Positions 39,983 to 51,200 of a stretch of DNA of 64,000 bases are shown one piece after another. Where the stretch lies: positions 25,420,001 through 25,484,000 of the forward strand of contig NC_135242.1 in NCBI RefSeq assembly GCF_947623445.1, in the 5' to 3' direction. This stretch comes from Clavelina lepadiformis. Taxonomy: Eukaryota > Chordata > Ascidiacea > Aplousobranchia > Clavelinidae. The first letter of the stretch is position 1; every line of letters starts with the position of its first letter. Below the pieces are notes generated by a model, which did no database searches, was not told the DNA's origin, and was given only the letters and a program-made list of their open reading frames with translations. Position numbers and translations under genes: made by a program.

Positions 39983-41251
39983 GCTCATCTGCGAGATCTA
40001 CAGCATCATGAAGAACGTTGTCGGAATGAGTAACGATGAAATATCTGACGTGAGTTGCTGAAATTCTAACAAACATTTCTTTCATTTCCTGCTGAAATTA
40101 ATCGATATCTTGTGCCAGGTGTTTGCTCAATGGAATAAAGAAGAATTGGATTCGTTTTTGATAGAGATTACGAGGGATATCCTGAAATTCCGCGACACCG
40201 ATGGAAAACATTTACTCGATAAAATTCTTGACTCGGCCGGACAGAAGGGGACAGGGAAGTGGACCGCGATATCTGCGCTTGACAAAGGGATGCCGGTTAC
40301 TTTGATTGGTAACTTCACACTGATTCACAATTTTTCTTCATTTCTCTGACTTCATTGCGGTAATTAACCTTTGACCTCAGGCGAGGCAGTTTTCGCTCGA
40401 TGTCTCTCTGCGTTAAAAGACGAACGAGTGGAGGCTTCAAAGCAACTGAGTGGTCCCAAAGTCAAGTTCGAAGGAGATAAAAAGCAGTTCATGGACGACC
40501 TGAAACAGGCAACTTCCTGAAATTTATGAGTTTACCATCACTCTGTTGTCCTCGTGCTAACATCAGCTGACTCACAGGCGCTGTACGCTTCCAAGATCAT
40601 TTCCTATGCTCAAGGCTTCATGCTGATGCGAGAAGCCGGGAAGATTTATGATTGGAAGTTGAACTACGGAGGGATCGCCCTCATGTGGCGTGGAGGATGC
40701 ATCATCAGGAGGTAAGATGTCTATGTGACAATAATTAGCTCATATATGAAAGTGTTCGATGGTTTCAGTGCGTTCCTGGGAGATATAAAGAAAGCGTTTG
40801 ATAAGAATCCGAACCTGAGTAACCTTCTCTTGGATGATTTCTTTAAAGACGCCATCCTCAAAGCACAGGTTTGTTGCTGGCAATAACATTGCTTTACGCA
40901 TCGCAAGTATTTAAAAATCTTAACGGATCGTTTAACACAGGCTGGGTGGCGCAGAGTGGTTGTTACGGCGATCAACAACGGTGTTCCGAGTCCGTGCCTA
41001 AGCACAGCGCTCTCTTTCTACGATGGATACAGGTCAGAGACGGTGCCGGCCAACTTGATTCAGGTAACCTCGATCAGATGATAACGGTATTTGTGGAAGA
41101 TTTTGAACTGATGTTTGTAAATACTTTCCAGGCACAGAGAGATTACTTCGGGGCCCATACGTACCAGTTGTTATCGAAACGCGGTGAACACGTCCACACC
41201 AACTGGACTGGGCACGGAGGAAACGTTTCTTCATCGTCTTATAATGCGTAA
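38066..41251 (+). CDS. PGD: 6-phosphogluconate dehydrogenase, decarboxylating
   Basis: Cytosolic enzyme of the oxidative pentose phosphate pathway: 6-phosphogluconate + NADP+ to ribulose 5-phosphate + CO2 + NADPH. Thirteen exons join to 481 residues (human 483): 38066-38073, 38182-38215, 38596-38637, 38705-38884, 38998-39182, 39790-39856, 39915-40049, 40119-40308, 40381-40508, 40578-40711, 40769-40868, 40941-41063 and 41132-41251. Seen are the NADP-binding [18 protein letters not shown], the substrate loop [30 protein letters not shown], the catalytic [17 protein letters not shown] region (Lys and His/Asn present), GQKGTGKWT, and the C-terminal HTNWTGHGG...SSSSYNA. The first exon codes for fewer than three residues. 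The intron after 40508 starts with GC, not GT. Poly(A) signal at 41459-41464. Confidence 0.97.
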
Positions 41252-41493
41252 TTCAGTTCCACACATCAGCAGCCTGAACTACAAATTATTGAAAATTTTG
41301 TGCAAAAGTAGAGGCAATATATTGTTCAAGTCTATAGCAATATTCCCGCAAATTCCTTCAAGTGCACTTCCTAACATAACCATGTATGACTTCTGTAGTG
41401 AGTGTAATTACTAACAATGTTGTATTTGTGACAAAACAAAGTAGGTACAAGTATGCAGAATAAAATATATATTCCGAGTCCTCTGCTTCTGCT

Positions 41494-42014
41494 TTAAGGT
41501 TTTACGATGACAATTTGATCGATATTTTCCTCGTTATCATTCCAAAGCGAATAACTTGGGTCGAGGAAAAATCTTCGAGAATATCCACAGTCCAAACAAT
41601 GGACCATTGTGAAGCGTTCCCTTCCACCTGGTGAAAAATACAGATTTTAGAAAGCTTCAGTGAAGCACATCAGATATGTGCAATTCTCCTCACTTCTGTT
41701 CCGGACCTTGCAGGTGACACCTGGCACCAAGATGATGCCACACTTCTTGCAAATTGTTCGTTTTATCTGCGGACTTCTGAAAGACGTGGAGGAAAATTTT
41801 CAGATTTATGAGGGAGGTTTAAACCATCACAAATTTCCAAACAAACTGATGAACAGCCTGCGCTTGTTCAATGCGACCTTGCATTGAAATTTTGTGAGCT
41901 GCCATGAACTTACAATCGAACGACGTTGCGCAGGGCGAGTGCTTTCATCGTGGCTGCGTAGTATCTCGCTAGTTCATGATTGGCCGGTTTCATTGAGAGG
42001 GCAGTGTAGGAGGC
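41494..42014 (-). CDS. RPP21: RNase P/MRP protein subunit RPP21 (5' part not found)
   Basis: Zinc-binding subunit of nuclear RNase P, which trims the 5' leader of pre-tRNA. Three exons join in phase: 42014-41914, 41776-41694 and 41627-41494 (TAA). They encode the helical part (ELARYYAATMKALALRNVVR) and then LSPQIKRTICKKCGIILVPG. The second zinc half follows with FTMVHCLDCGYSRRFFLDP. The four cysteines form two C-x2-C pairs, as in the Rpr2/Rpp21/SNM1 family. The N-terminal exon, with the first helix and the ATG, should lie to the right, but no candidate fits in phase. The stop lies only 242 bp from the PGD stop on the other strand, so the two 3' UTRs probably overlap. Confidence 0.85.
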
Positions 42015-44325
42015 CTGCAAGTAATATCAGAATTCAGAAAATCACCATAACTAAGAGCAGCGTGTAATAAGCACAAAACAGTGTGATGCAGTTTCTTTTC
42101 AACAACGACCAATGTAAAGCGCCTCCAAGTGTCAGGCTGATCAGTATTTCTAAAAAGAAGTTTTTGTGCCAGAGCTCAAAATTATACCGGGCCACGCTCA
42201 ATCCCTTATCATAAATAGAAACTCAAAAAAACAAACTTGTCTCCTTTGCATATAAGCAAGTACGCTTCATTTGTTTATCATATCTACATTAATATGTGCA
42301 TGTGTGCCATTTTCATATCATGGTCAACAGAGGCATATGATGAACTGCATATATTCATATATATCAGCTAAGTCAAATTAGAAATGCAAAATAACTCTGA
42401 CCAACTCACTGCTTTTTAAGACTGACAAAAACTGCTTTATTTCTAAAATTTGGTTATGCAATTTTTATCTTATCTGATACAACATTGACATCACATCATA
42501 CATGAAGATTAGAAATTCAAGGTGAGAATCACAAAATAGAGGCTAGTTAAAAATCACTGGCACTTCCGTATTTGTGGTCGTCATTGTTTTGGCAGTGGGG
42601 CTGTCAGTCGCAAGCACAGGAGTCAGATGAAGACAATAAAACAAATTTCATACTTTCACATAGTTTGGAACAATAAGCTGCCCCCACATTGAAATCTTAT
42701 TGTGATTTATTCAATTGTCTACACTTTGGAACCGACGAAAAAGGTTTAACCTGCTGCTGGTCAAGCTGCACAATTACACTTAATACTGTTTTCTATGGAC
42801 TACAGTGATGCACTTAAAGCGCCTAAGTTTGCACTAAATGACTTGAATACCTGTATGGAAAGTTTGTATGATACGCCAGAGATCTCCAGCGTGGTGAAGG
42901 AGCAAATATTGTTGCGTCACTGACATAAACATCTGCTTCAACCTTTATAGCGGGACGTCACAAAAAGCCACAAGAGACACGCAAACAACGATTGCAGAAG
43001 TTCTCTTTAGTTTTATCTCTTGAGAGTGGTGCAGGTAAGTAGAGTGAAGTCAAAGGCCTTAGCATCGGGACATTTTTTTAATAGGAATTAGTTGCGGCGG
43101 AAAATAATTTGAGTTTTAATATTGACGCAAAACATTGACCTTAATTTTTTCAGCATAAATCTCCCAGTGCTAAAATGCAAGGTTTTCATGCAGGTTTGAA
43201 CAGAACTTCTGCGAACTCAATTTCTAATTAATTCAGAGACTAAATTAGTCAAAGTGTTCATATTACTGTGAAGTTGCGCACTTCTATTGAGTCCGAGTAT
43301 TTTTGTGCATGGCACTCCTCATTTTTGTTGTTTGGGGCAACACAAGATCTTGCTAAAATTTTGCAGTTCAACCTTTTGATACGTCATAACCGGCTTAGTT
43401 ATTCACCTGATAAAGAAAATTAAGTCTTTGAAAGACATCTTTCTTCTGCACTGCTCTTCCCAGCTTACGTTTCTTCTTTCCCATCAATGCCGTCTTTCTC
43501 GAAAGAACTGTCACATTCGGTTAATTCAAACTGCCAGAAGATCTGGAATACGAACACTCAATGCCAATGACTCAACTACACAGTCTCACTTCGTGTACAA
43601 AAATAAACTGTATGTGAGCCAGCCTGTAGATCATAAAATTACTTTGGGAAAATGTTGAAATGTTTAAACCTACAGCACTTCCATGTTATTCTACAGCGGG
43701 GTTAGTGACGTACTTTTTGCTTCTCATAGTCATTGGCGAAAAATAAACGATACGACACAAAGCGAACGTCCTAACCCACAAAATTTTCATTTCCTTAAAT
43801 TCCTTCACATGTTAGCTTGGTCAAGGGGGAATTTCCCTATTATAGAAGCAAATTCTATGTTGACAACTTGCAAGGCAATATGTGAGTTGTCTGATTTCTA
43901 CGAAAGCATCTCCTTGAAAGTTATCATCCTGGCTCCTTTTATTTCAAGCAAGGATATGTAAGGCGCCACTAAAGTACATATATATGGCGCCACTAAAATG
44001 CCGTAAGTGCAAGGCAAAGACGGATCGATCTTCTAATCTAAGGTCTGGATTGGCAAAGCTGCATAAAGCAAGAAATGGAAGGGCGAAGAAGGCAAAAACG
44101 GTGAAACCCAAATTACATTGATAACACTGAACAGCGAAAGCAATTTTGGCAATGCTCTTAAAGTCACAATTTTTTGACTTGGCGTGTGGTGGCGTGACGT
44201 GGCGTACATAGCGTACATAGCGTAGGTAGGTCGTGTTGGCGCTAATAGAAACACAAAACATCTCTACTGCCATCTTGTGATTTGTCAATTAAAAGAAAAC
44301 GAAAAACTTTCAGAAGTCAGAAAAG
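42015..44325. other. Region between RPP21 and TEX36, no confirmed exon
   Basis: Should contain the RPP21 start and the TEX36 3' flank. Near 43970-43999 GGCGCCACTAAA occurs twice, 29 bp apart. Near 44204-44222 GCGTACATA is repeated. Two plus-strand open frames (43428-43658 and 43683-43961) have no motif I can name. Confidence 0.5.
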
Positions 44326-46524
44326 TCAAGACACCAAAGGCCTTCTTCCCTTTTTCGATCTGACGGCAAATGAATGAGCATGGTAGGAATATTTCCACGG
44401 GTTCGGCTTTGAATGAGGTTCCTTTGAATTAAATTCATAAAAAAGTTAATAAAATAGTCGGAAGCAAATCACTGCAAGATGAAATAACGATCGTAAAAGA
44501 TTTCTACCTGAGTATTTGCAAGGGTCTGAAGGTACGTTCGAGGAATGTCTTCGTCCTTAGTGACCCACAAAGTCGTGTTGGATGATATCCCGATCAAACC
44601 ATTGCTTGGGACGGGGTACTGCTTTGAATATCTGCGATGTAACTCCTGACTTCTGATTTGTTTATCTGAAACAATCGGACAAGAATGATAAGCACTGGGC
44701 AGGTAGAAGCAGATGGAAAGACCCAAGATCGTTCAAAATTTACATGAAAAGTCTTCCCGGTACAAACTATTTCGGTCTTGAGAGAAGGTTGGTGAAATCT
44801 GTCTGCCCCATGTGAGCAGATCCGTGGACGAGTGTTGACATTTGTCGCCAAATATTTTCTGCTTCCCGAGCCCCTGAACAAATGGGTTAAGCTGCTACTT
44901 TGAAAGGAATAGGCAATTTAAACCGACTGTTCTGTGAAGGTGTCACTGCTTTAAATTGCCGAACTTATTGATCAAATTAAGAGTGCAGCAGCAGCAGCAG
45001 ATAAAGCAGATGAAGTTGTGGAAACTTAGAACTGACCAACCTGTGTGAAGTAGACGCCGTGATCCTGGAACGAATTTTTATTGTCATGCGCGGTAAATGG
45101 GTTTTCTCTTTTACGCAGCATCTACAAGTACATGGGAAGGAATTAATATTGAATTGGAATCATCAATCAATTAATCACTTTATGCCCTTTGTTAACTGCA
45201 TTACGTAGTTACTACGTAATGCCTGACTGTCCTCGTTTCTGCCGAGAAAGAACCGTCAGGAAATGTAAATGCGGCTTGAACTGACGCAAATTTTAGAGCA
45301 CTATTTGGGGAAGACGAACTCAGCAAACTAAACTCTCTTTTGAGATTCACGGATCGGAATTACTTATGACGTCATCGCTTTTACCTTGATTTGGCTTTGG
45401 AATATGGGGGGGCACTTGACGTGGGAACTGTTGTCGACACTGCTGCCGGTTTCAAGCATGATGCCGGTTGTGGTGCCGGTAGAACGATTCTCAATTCTGT
45501 CTGGCATGTTAAGATGACGGAACTGAAAAATGGAGCGAACCGGTCAGATTTGTTTACCATACGATACAAATATTGTCGAAAATATTGAATACAATTATTT
45601 TATGTGACTTTAGTAACTATATGTTTGCATTTACTCGAAAGATATAAATTTCCCAGAACAAATCGTTATATCTCGTTTCTCTAAAACAAAAATATTGAAA
45701 AAAATTTCCTGTCAAACTTTTAGAGTTGTGTTTCATCTCGGTCTTATATCTTTAGTTCTTTATGACGTGATTTCCTGTGTTGGTTTATAACAACTGTCTG
45801 TACATAATGCAATGATTATGCTCAAATTAATTACTTTTCTGCGGTAACCTATCTAATTTGGATCTTTATCAGACTGGTACACAAGCCTGTGTTCCGTGAC
45901 CTTGTTCTAATCTTAGTGGAATTGGAATATATTGCGATGGCAATGAAATGAATCTTTATATGGACAAACTTGAATGTTGAATGTAAGTTTAGTAATTTCA
46001 GAAATCGGAAGATTTCACGACCGACAGATACGAGACTCATCGAATACAGCCAGAACAAGTGAAGCTATAAACATGAACTATCAGCGTAACTCAGTATCAA
46101 TCGTAGTACTCAAAAAGCTTGCAATATTTGGTTTTAAATAAACACTTAAAATCGACTTACGTTCAAGTGTAATTATTATTCAAATATGACGGATTAGCTT
46201 TCCAGCAGCAGAGAAATTTCTATATTTTTTGCAGCAGGGTTTGCTATATGAGAGGGCGCACACTCATACTGATTGCGATTGAACTGTGGTGTATTTTTGC
46301 ATTAACATTCAAAAAACTACTGATTTATAACCTAAGTTACTTGATTAAAATTAGCATATTAATGAAGTTGAGACAATGAAGTGACTGAGCTTAGCACAAG
46401 CAAAAAGTTACCGTCACGAGCTAGCTAGCATAGGCTAGCTTAAAGATGTAGAATTTTAACCCTGTCGTCTTACCCACAACCCATGCTCTGATGTCGCTGG
46501 AACAAACTTTCTACCTTTCGTCAT
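44326..46524 (-). CDS. TEX36: TEX36 (testis-expressed 36) homologue
   Basis: Six exons join to 217 residues: 46524-46474, 45522-45385, 45121-45041, 44873-44744, 44665-44508 and 44421-44326. All phases fit. The start MTKGRKF matches vertebrate TEX36 MTKGRRF, and the tryptophan at the first splice junction is followed by FRHL where human has FPHI. CPPIF and then, after the same 12-residue spacing, PFTAHDNKNSFQDHGVYF match PPIY and PFSVHDNRHSLENSGCYL. GLGKQKIFGDKCQH matches GLGRKKISPDKRQH. The C-terminal half (YSKQYPVPSNGLIG) is more diverged. The human protein has 186 residues. Function is unknown to me; vertebrate expression is testis-biased and the fold looks like short proteins that bind microtubules of cilia, which is only a guess. 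Confidence 0.82.
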
Positions 46525-48285
46525 GACGACACCGAATCAAGAATCAGTTCATAAAACAAAACATCCAAAGTTTTCAAAGTTACAGAAACAAAATTCATGC
46601 AAACGAACAGTTCAACCATTTGCCCGGCGCTTTCTGCTGCCACTACAATTGACGTCATGCGTCCAAGTTGTTATGGTGATGAAGCGCCACCGCGTGTTCA
46701 AAAGCATGTTTATTTTTATACGCAAAGGAGTTCAGAAAAGGTTTTTACGATGGGCATGAGGTATCATTGGCGGTAAAAAGAGGACAGTTGTGAGGTTAAC
46801 GCCATTTTATTTAAAAAACTTTGGGCGTATAAAGTAGTGCTAGAGAAAGTATTTGTAAAAGCGAGACAACCGCTTCTCGACGCAAAGAAGCACAAATTGT
46901 GTTTAGTAGAGAAATTAATCTAGTACTGTAACACCTAAGCGGCAAGCTTAATATAACATAACAAAATATTTACATCACCAGAAAATTGTACCTCGATTAA
47001 AAATCTATTTGTCGCCTTACTTGTTTAGACATTAAGTTTGGATTTTTTGGGGGGTTATAGCTCTTTACCTCCCGACCACGTCTATGTGTCTATGCCAGAG
47101 AATTCAAATGTTACTTTTAACATGAATCTTGAAAAGACAAGCGAAAGGAAATTTTTTCCTTGTTCACCAGAGCACAGCCCGAACTCGATATTTTCTACAA
47201 TCAACTTGCAATCGCACTTGAGCGCAGTGTTACTCCACTTTGTGAATGGAGAAATAAGATTTTGTGAAAACGCTGTCTTGTCAACAAAGAAAATTGGAAG
47301 AAGCGAGCGCATAGCTACTGTGAGGATGTTACTAATCATTAACTGGAAAAGTAATTTTACAGCAGACATAGAACTGGTCAAATAAATACAACGAACCCTT
47401 GATTAGAAGCAGCACATTAAGAGGTCTGTACGAATGAGCAAGGCACGTGCCCTCTGTGAAAGTGGCCACGTGATGAGGGCTAAGTACAGATGACAAACTC
47501 ATCCGGTCAAAACCCAAACCATTGCAGACAAGGAAATATTTTATTGTATTTAATAAAATTATAATCACGCGCCCTGTTGTACACAATACTGAGTAGATCT
47601 ATAGCTCCTCAAGTGGACAAAGTACAAGTTGCTACATGTTAATTTTCAAGAGCGTGAAAGAAAGATTAAAAAAGAACCAGAACAGAATCAACAAATACCG
47701 ATTAATAAAGCAAATATATCAGATACTTTACCATCAATGAAGAAGAGTTGACAATTTAATTTTAGGTAACAGGAGTTAGTAGGATTAACGTCTCATTAAA
47801 ATTTTATGACGAGCAAAAAATCAAACACGGTAAACTGATGAAGGCGATCATATTATGACATCATAAAGGCGGCATTGTTACTCCAAATTACTAAAATTAT
47901 TGCGTGACAGTTTGGCAAGTATCAAGAAGTACAGAATTGCATAAAACGTCGGAACTGACGAGGTCTCGCACCAGGTCGTGAAAAGCTCTCATAGATGGCA
48001 CCAAACAACGTACATGGACGTAACTGAATGCAAGGGCAGAATAGCACAGGCTGTTATAAATCAGCATACTGGGGCAGATTGCATGGGGTCCCTACACCTT
48101 GCCTGCCTTATGACGTCATGAAATTGAAAAACAAGCAATAACTGGAAGTGAAGGCATCAAGAAATAAAAAGTTTCTTTGAAACTTCATGTCCAACGATGA
48201 GGTCATTGAGATGATGACGTAATTAACCGATGATGTCATTCTTCATCAGGTCGTTGATATTTGCACAATCGGGGACGTCACGTGA
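46525..48285. other. Intergenic between TEX36 and CASK 3' end
   Basis: Holds the likely CASK 3' UTR; minus-strand AATAAA candidates occur near 47540. A 115-codon plus-strand open frame (47038-47385) has no recognisable domain. TGACGTCA occurs near 46651 and 48112. Confidence 0.5.
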
Positions 48286-51200
48286 TTAGTACACCCACGA
48301 AACCGGAACCCATTGTTCGACCGACGACGCTTCTTCGATGGCGTTCTGCAAAGACATCTTTGTGAGATAAATCATAGAACCCAGTAAATGATTTATATGA
48401 CTCAGCATGCCATCAAACCTCGAGCTTGCTAATCGTCTGGTCTATGTCATTGTTGACTATTGTGACGTCAAAATAGTGCTGGTAGGCATCTTTAAGGAGG
48501 TCTGACTCTCGCTGCAATCTTTCCAAGCTCTCGTCCTGAAACGATGACATCATTAGTGACGTCATCCAAGGTGGGGTCAAAAATGGGGACTTACCGGTAA
48601 TTGAGTGAACCAGTTGTCGGTCTCCGCGCAGCAGATAAACAAGCGATAGGTAAGCCTTAAATAAAATAAACAAACTAGAATTAAGCACCCACCTCTTCAA
48701 GGGGGGCGGCGTGGACGTCTGGGGCCGCGATGAAGACGACGTAGGGGGCGAACTCAGCACTACGCAGAATCTTCAAAGCCTGAAAGTGACGTCATTAAAG
48801 TGATTATGCTCGAGCAATTATGACGCGAGTGATGACAAAGGCGGCACCTGTGGTTCGACGTCGAGGATCGCCATCAGCCCGTCCTGGTGGATCTTCTTTA
48901 TTGTGTCCAGCTTCGTGCCGTAACAAGCGTTCTCGTGTGTGCCGTATTCGAGATACTGACTGTTCTTTATTTCGTGCATCATTGTCTCGTATGTTGTGAA
49001 GTAATAATTAATCCCCGCCTGCTCGTCGGGTCGCTGCGGCCGCGTCGTATCTGGAAAACCAATTCAATGACGTCATAAAGAACTTTAAAGGCAAATAGGT
49101 AGATGCCATACTTACGCGGCACGGGGTATGCAAACTTTCCTGGGTACCGGCTTATGAGCGTGTTCTTGATGTGTCGCCGCCCAACACCGTGTGCACCTGC
49201 CATTGGACAAACGAGGTAAGACGTAACAATGGCAAGCAGTCATGTGATCACTCACCTAGCAGAACCAGAGTTTTTCTTTTGAACTTGGGTTGTCTCACCA
49301 CCTCCTCATACGTCACAAGGTCAAGTTGGTCAAACACTGGAGAATGAAAACAAGAGTTGTTGTGATGATTGAGCAACATGACCGTCAACAACCGAGATAA
49401 GACGAACCAGCGTTGTGCTTGGCGAGGTATTTGTCCTTCTGTGGCTTCTTCTTCTTCCCGAACCACGAGTTCCCACCACAGTTCTGCTGCTCTTTCGTCC
49501 TCTCCATGGCCAGGCAAGCGACGCGCCTGACACAGAACATCAATTAAACCGTCGCCATAGCAACCGCAGGGGGGGTGAACTCACCACTCTTGAAGCTCGG
49601 GGGAGGGAACGAGGCCGGCGGATGAATTGGCGTCGCCGACAACCATCGCCTGCCACCAGTTGTGGTCGTCCTTGCTGATGACCTGGAGGATGTCGCCGGT
49701 GTCGAACCTGACCCCCGCCTCACGACACGGGATGAGGTCATCGGAGCGCGGGTCGTACGAGAACTGAGCCCGCACATAAATCTAATAACGACATAGCGCT
49801 GTTATGGTGTGAACTTCGAAATGGTGATTACAACCAATCTGAGACATTAATGGAATATGACTGTTGAAATAATCTGCAGCAAGTCGTCAATGATCTTACC
49901 TTTATAGTTCGAATACTTAGAAAGCAAAAAAATAGCAGTGACAAAAATGTTGATCAAACCAAGACCATGACACACCAAAGCAAGATCAACAACTTACCTC
50001 ACAGCTTGGTGGCGGCGCTCGGTAACTCGGGACTATCTTGAAAGTGATGTTGCCTCGTAGTTCACGCTGACATGCAATGACATCACAATGAGATTATGAT
50101 GTAATAATTTAACACACTACACTAATAACTTACGAGCATTTTCTGGAGATTATCGATGGACTGGTTGCTGACATTGACGCTGTTTATTTCACGAATTTCA
50201 TCCCCGACATGAAGTGTGCCTTCGTTAAAATATTAACTTCATCAAAACAAGAAACCAAACCACACAAAAAATACTCAAGTTTGACACTTTGTTGAAATGG
50301 TAAAAGGAAAATGAAATACCTTGTCTATGGATCATGCCGCCGTGCATAATTCTCGCCACAACGCAGTGTCCTTCGTCGTTCATCTTCAGCGTTATTCCCT
50401 GCAAAATGATCAAAATGAGTGATAATAATTCATAGAGCTCATAATCACATCCAACTCACAAGTGGTTCATTCGTGTTTTTCATGAACTGGATCAGTCGCA
50501 CCCTGGTGATCTCTGTAACTTCCCCTCCATTGGCCGATCCGTTCTCCAAGTTGTCGACACCATTATGAAAGTGACTGTCAGGTGCTGGTGTGACCTGGTA
50601 GGCCTCGTCGCTGTACACCTCGTGCGCCACTACATCATGGGCTTGCAACAAACCCTGTGTGATTAAATCATATAATCATGAAGCCGGTAGATATTCAAAC
50701 CACTCACACAGACAACTAAATCTCTGACCTGTCGAAAGGCTTCAACAGAGCAGAGTTTCATGACTTTAAAATACCTTAAAATGCGGCTGAGTGAGCAAGG
50801 CCATCAACTCGAGCGCAGAGGAACTTTGGAACTCATTCAACATCGAAAGCACCTCGCGTGTCCAATTCACTGCTTCGCTAGGTGGGGTGATGTTCTTGTT
50901 CTGTGATGTGTTGATTTTGTCATAAAGCTGAAATAAAGCAACAAAAGTTATAACATCTTCCTATACAGCAAGTGAGAGTTCTTCAAACCTCACCAGAAGA
51001 ACCTGATCAACGTTTCTGACCAGACACCAGGTTGCCCGAACCAGTGCGATATCAAATAAGTAATTTAAGTATTTCTCTTCTTGCTCTCGAATAAACTTGA
51101 AAACTTTCTTAGCTGTGCTACAAGTTCTCAATTCAAACCTGAAAGAGAAATCTCAACTCTTGGATAAAATTTTTCATAAATCTGCAATTATTTGAACATC

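Noticed and set aside
42855-42950. Possible RPP21 first exon (MSVTQQYLLLHH... on the minus strand)
   Set aside because: Its donor leaves phase 1, but the next RPP21 exon needs phase 0, and the expected conserved helix is absent.
47038-47385. 115-codon open frame on the plus strand
   Set aside because: Begins with a non-ATG codon, no domain recognised, opposite to the likely CASK 3' UTR.
48593-48656. Possible CASK exon between two guanylate-kinase exons
   Set aside because: It has splice-like borders, but its length shifts the phase and the flanking exons already join into continuous guanylate-kinase sequence.
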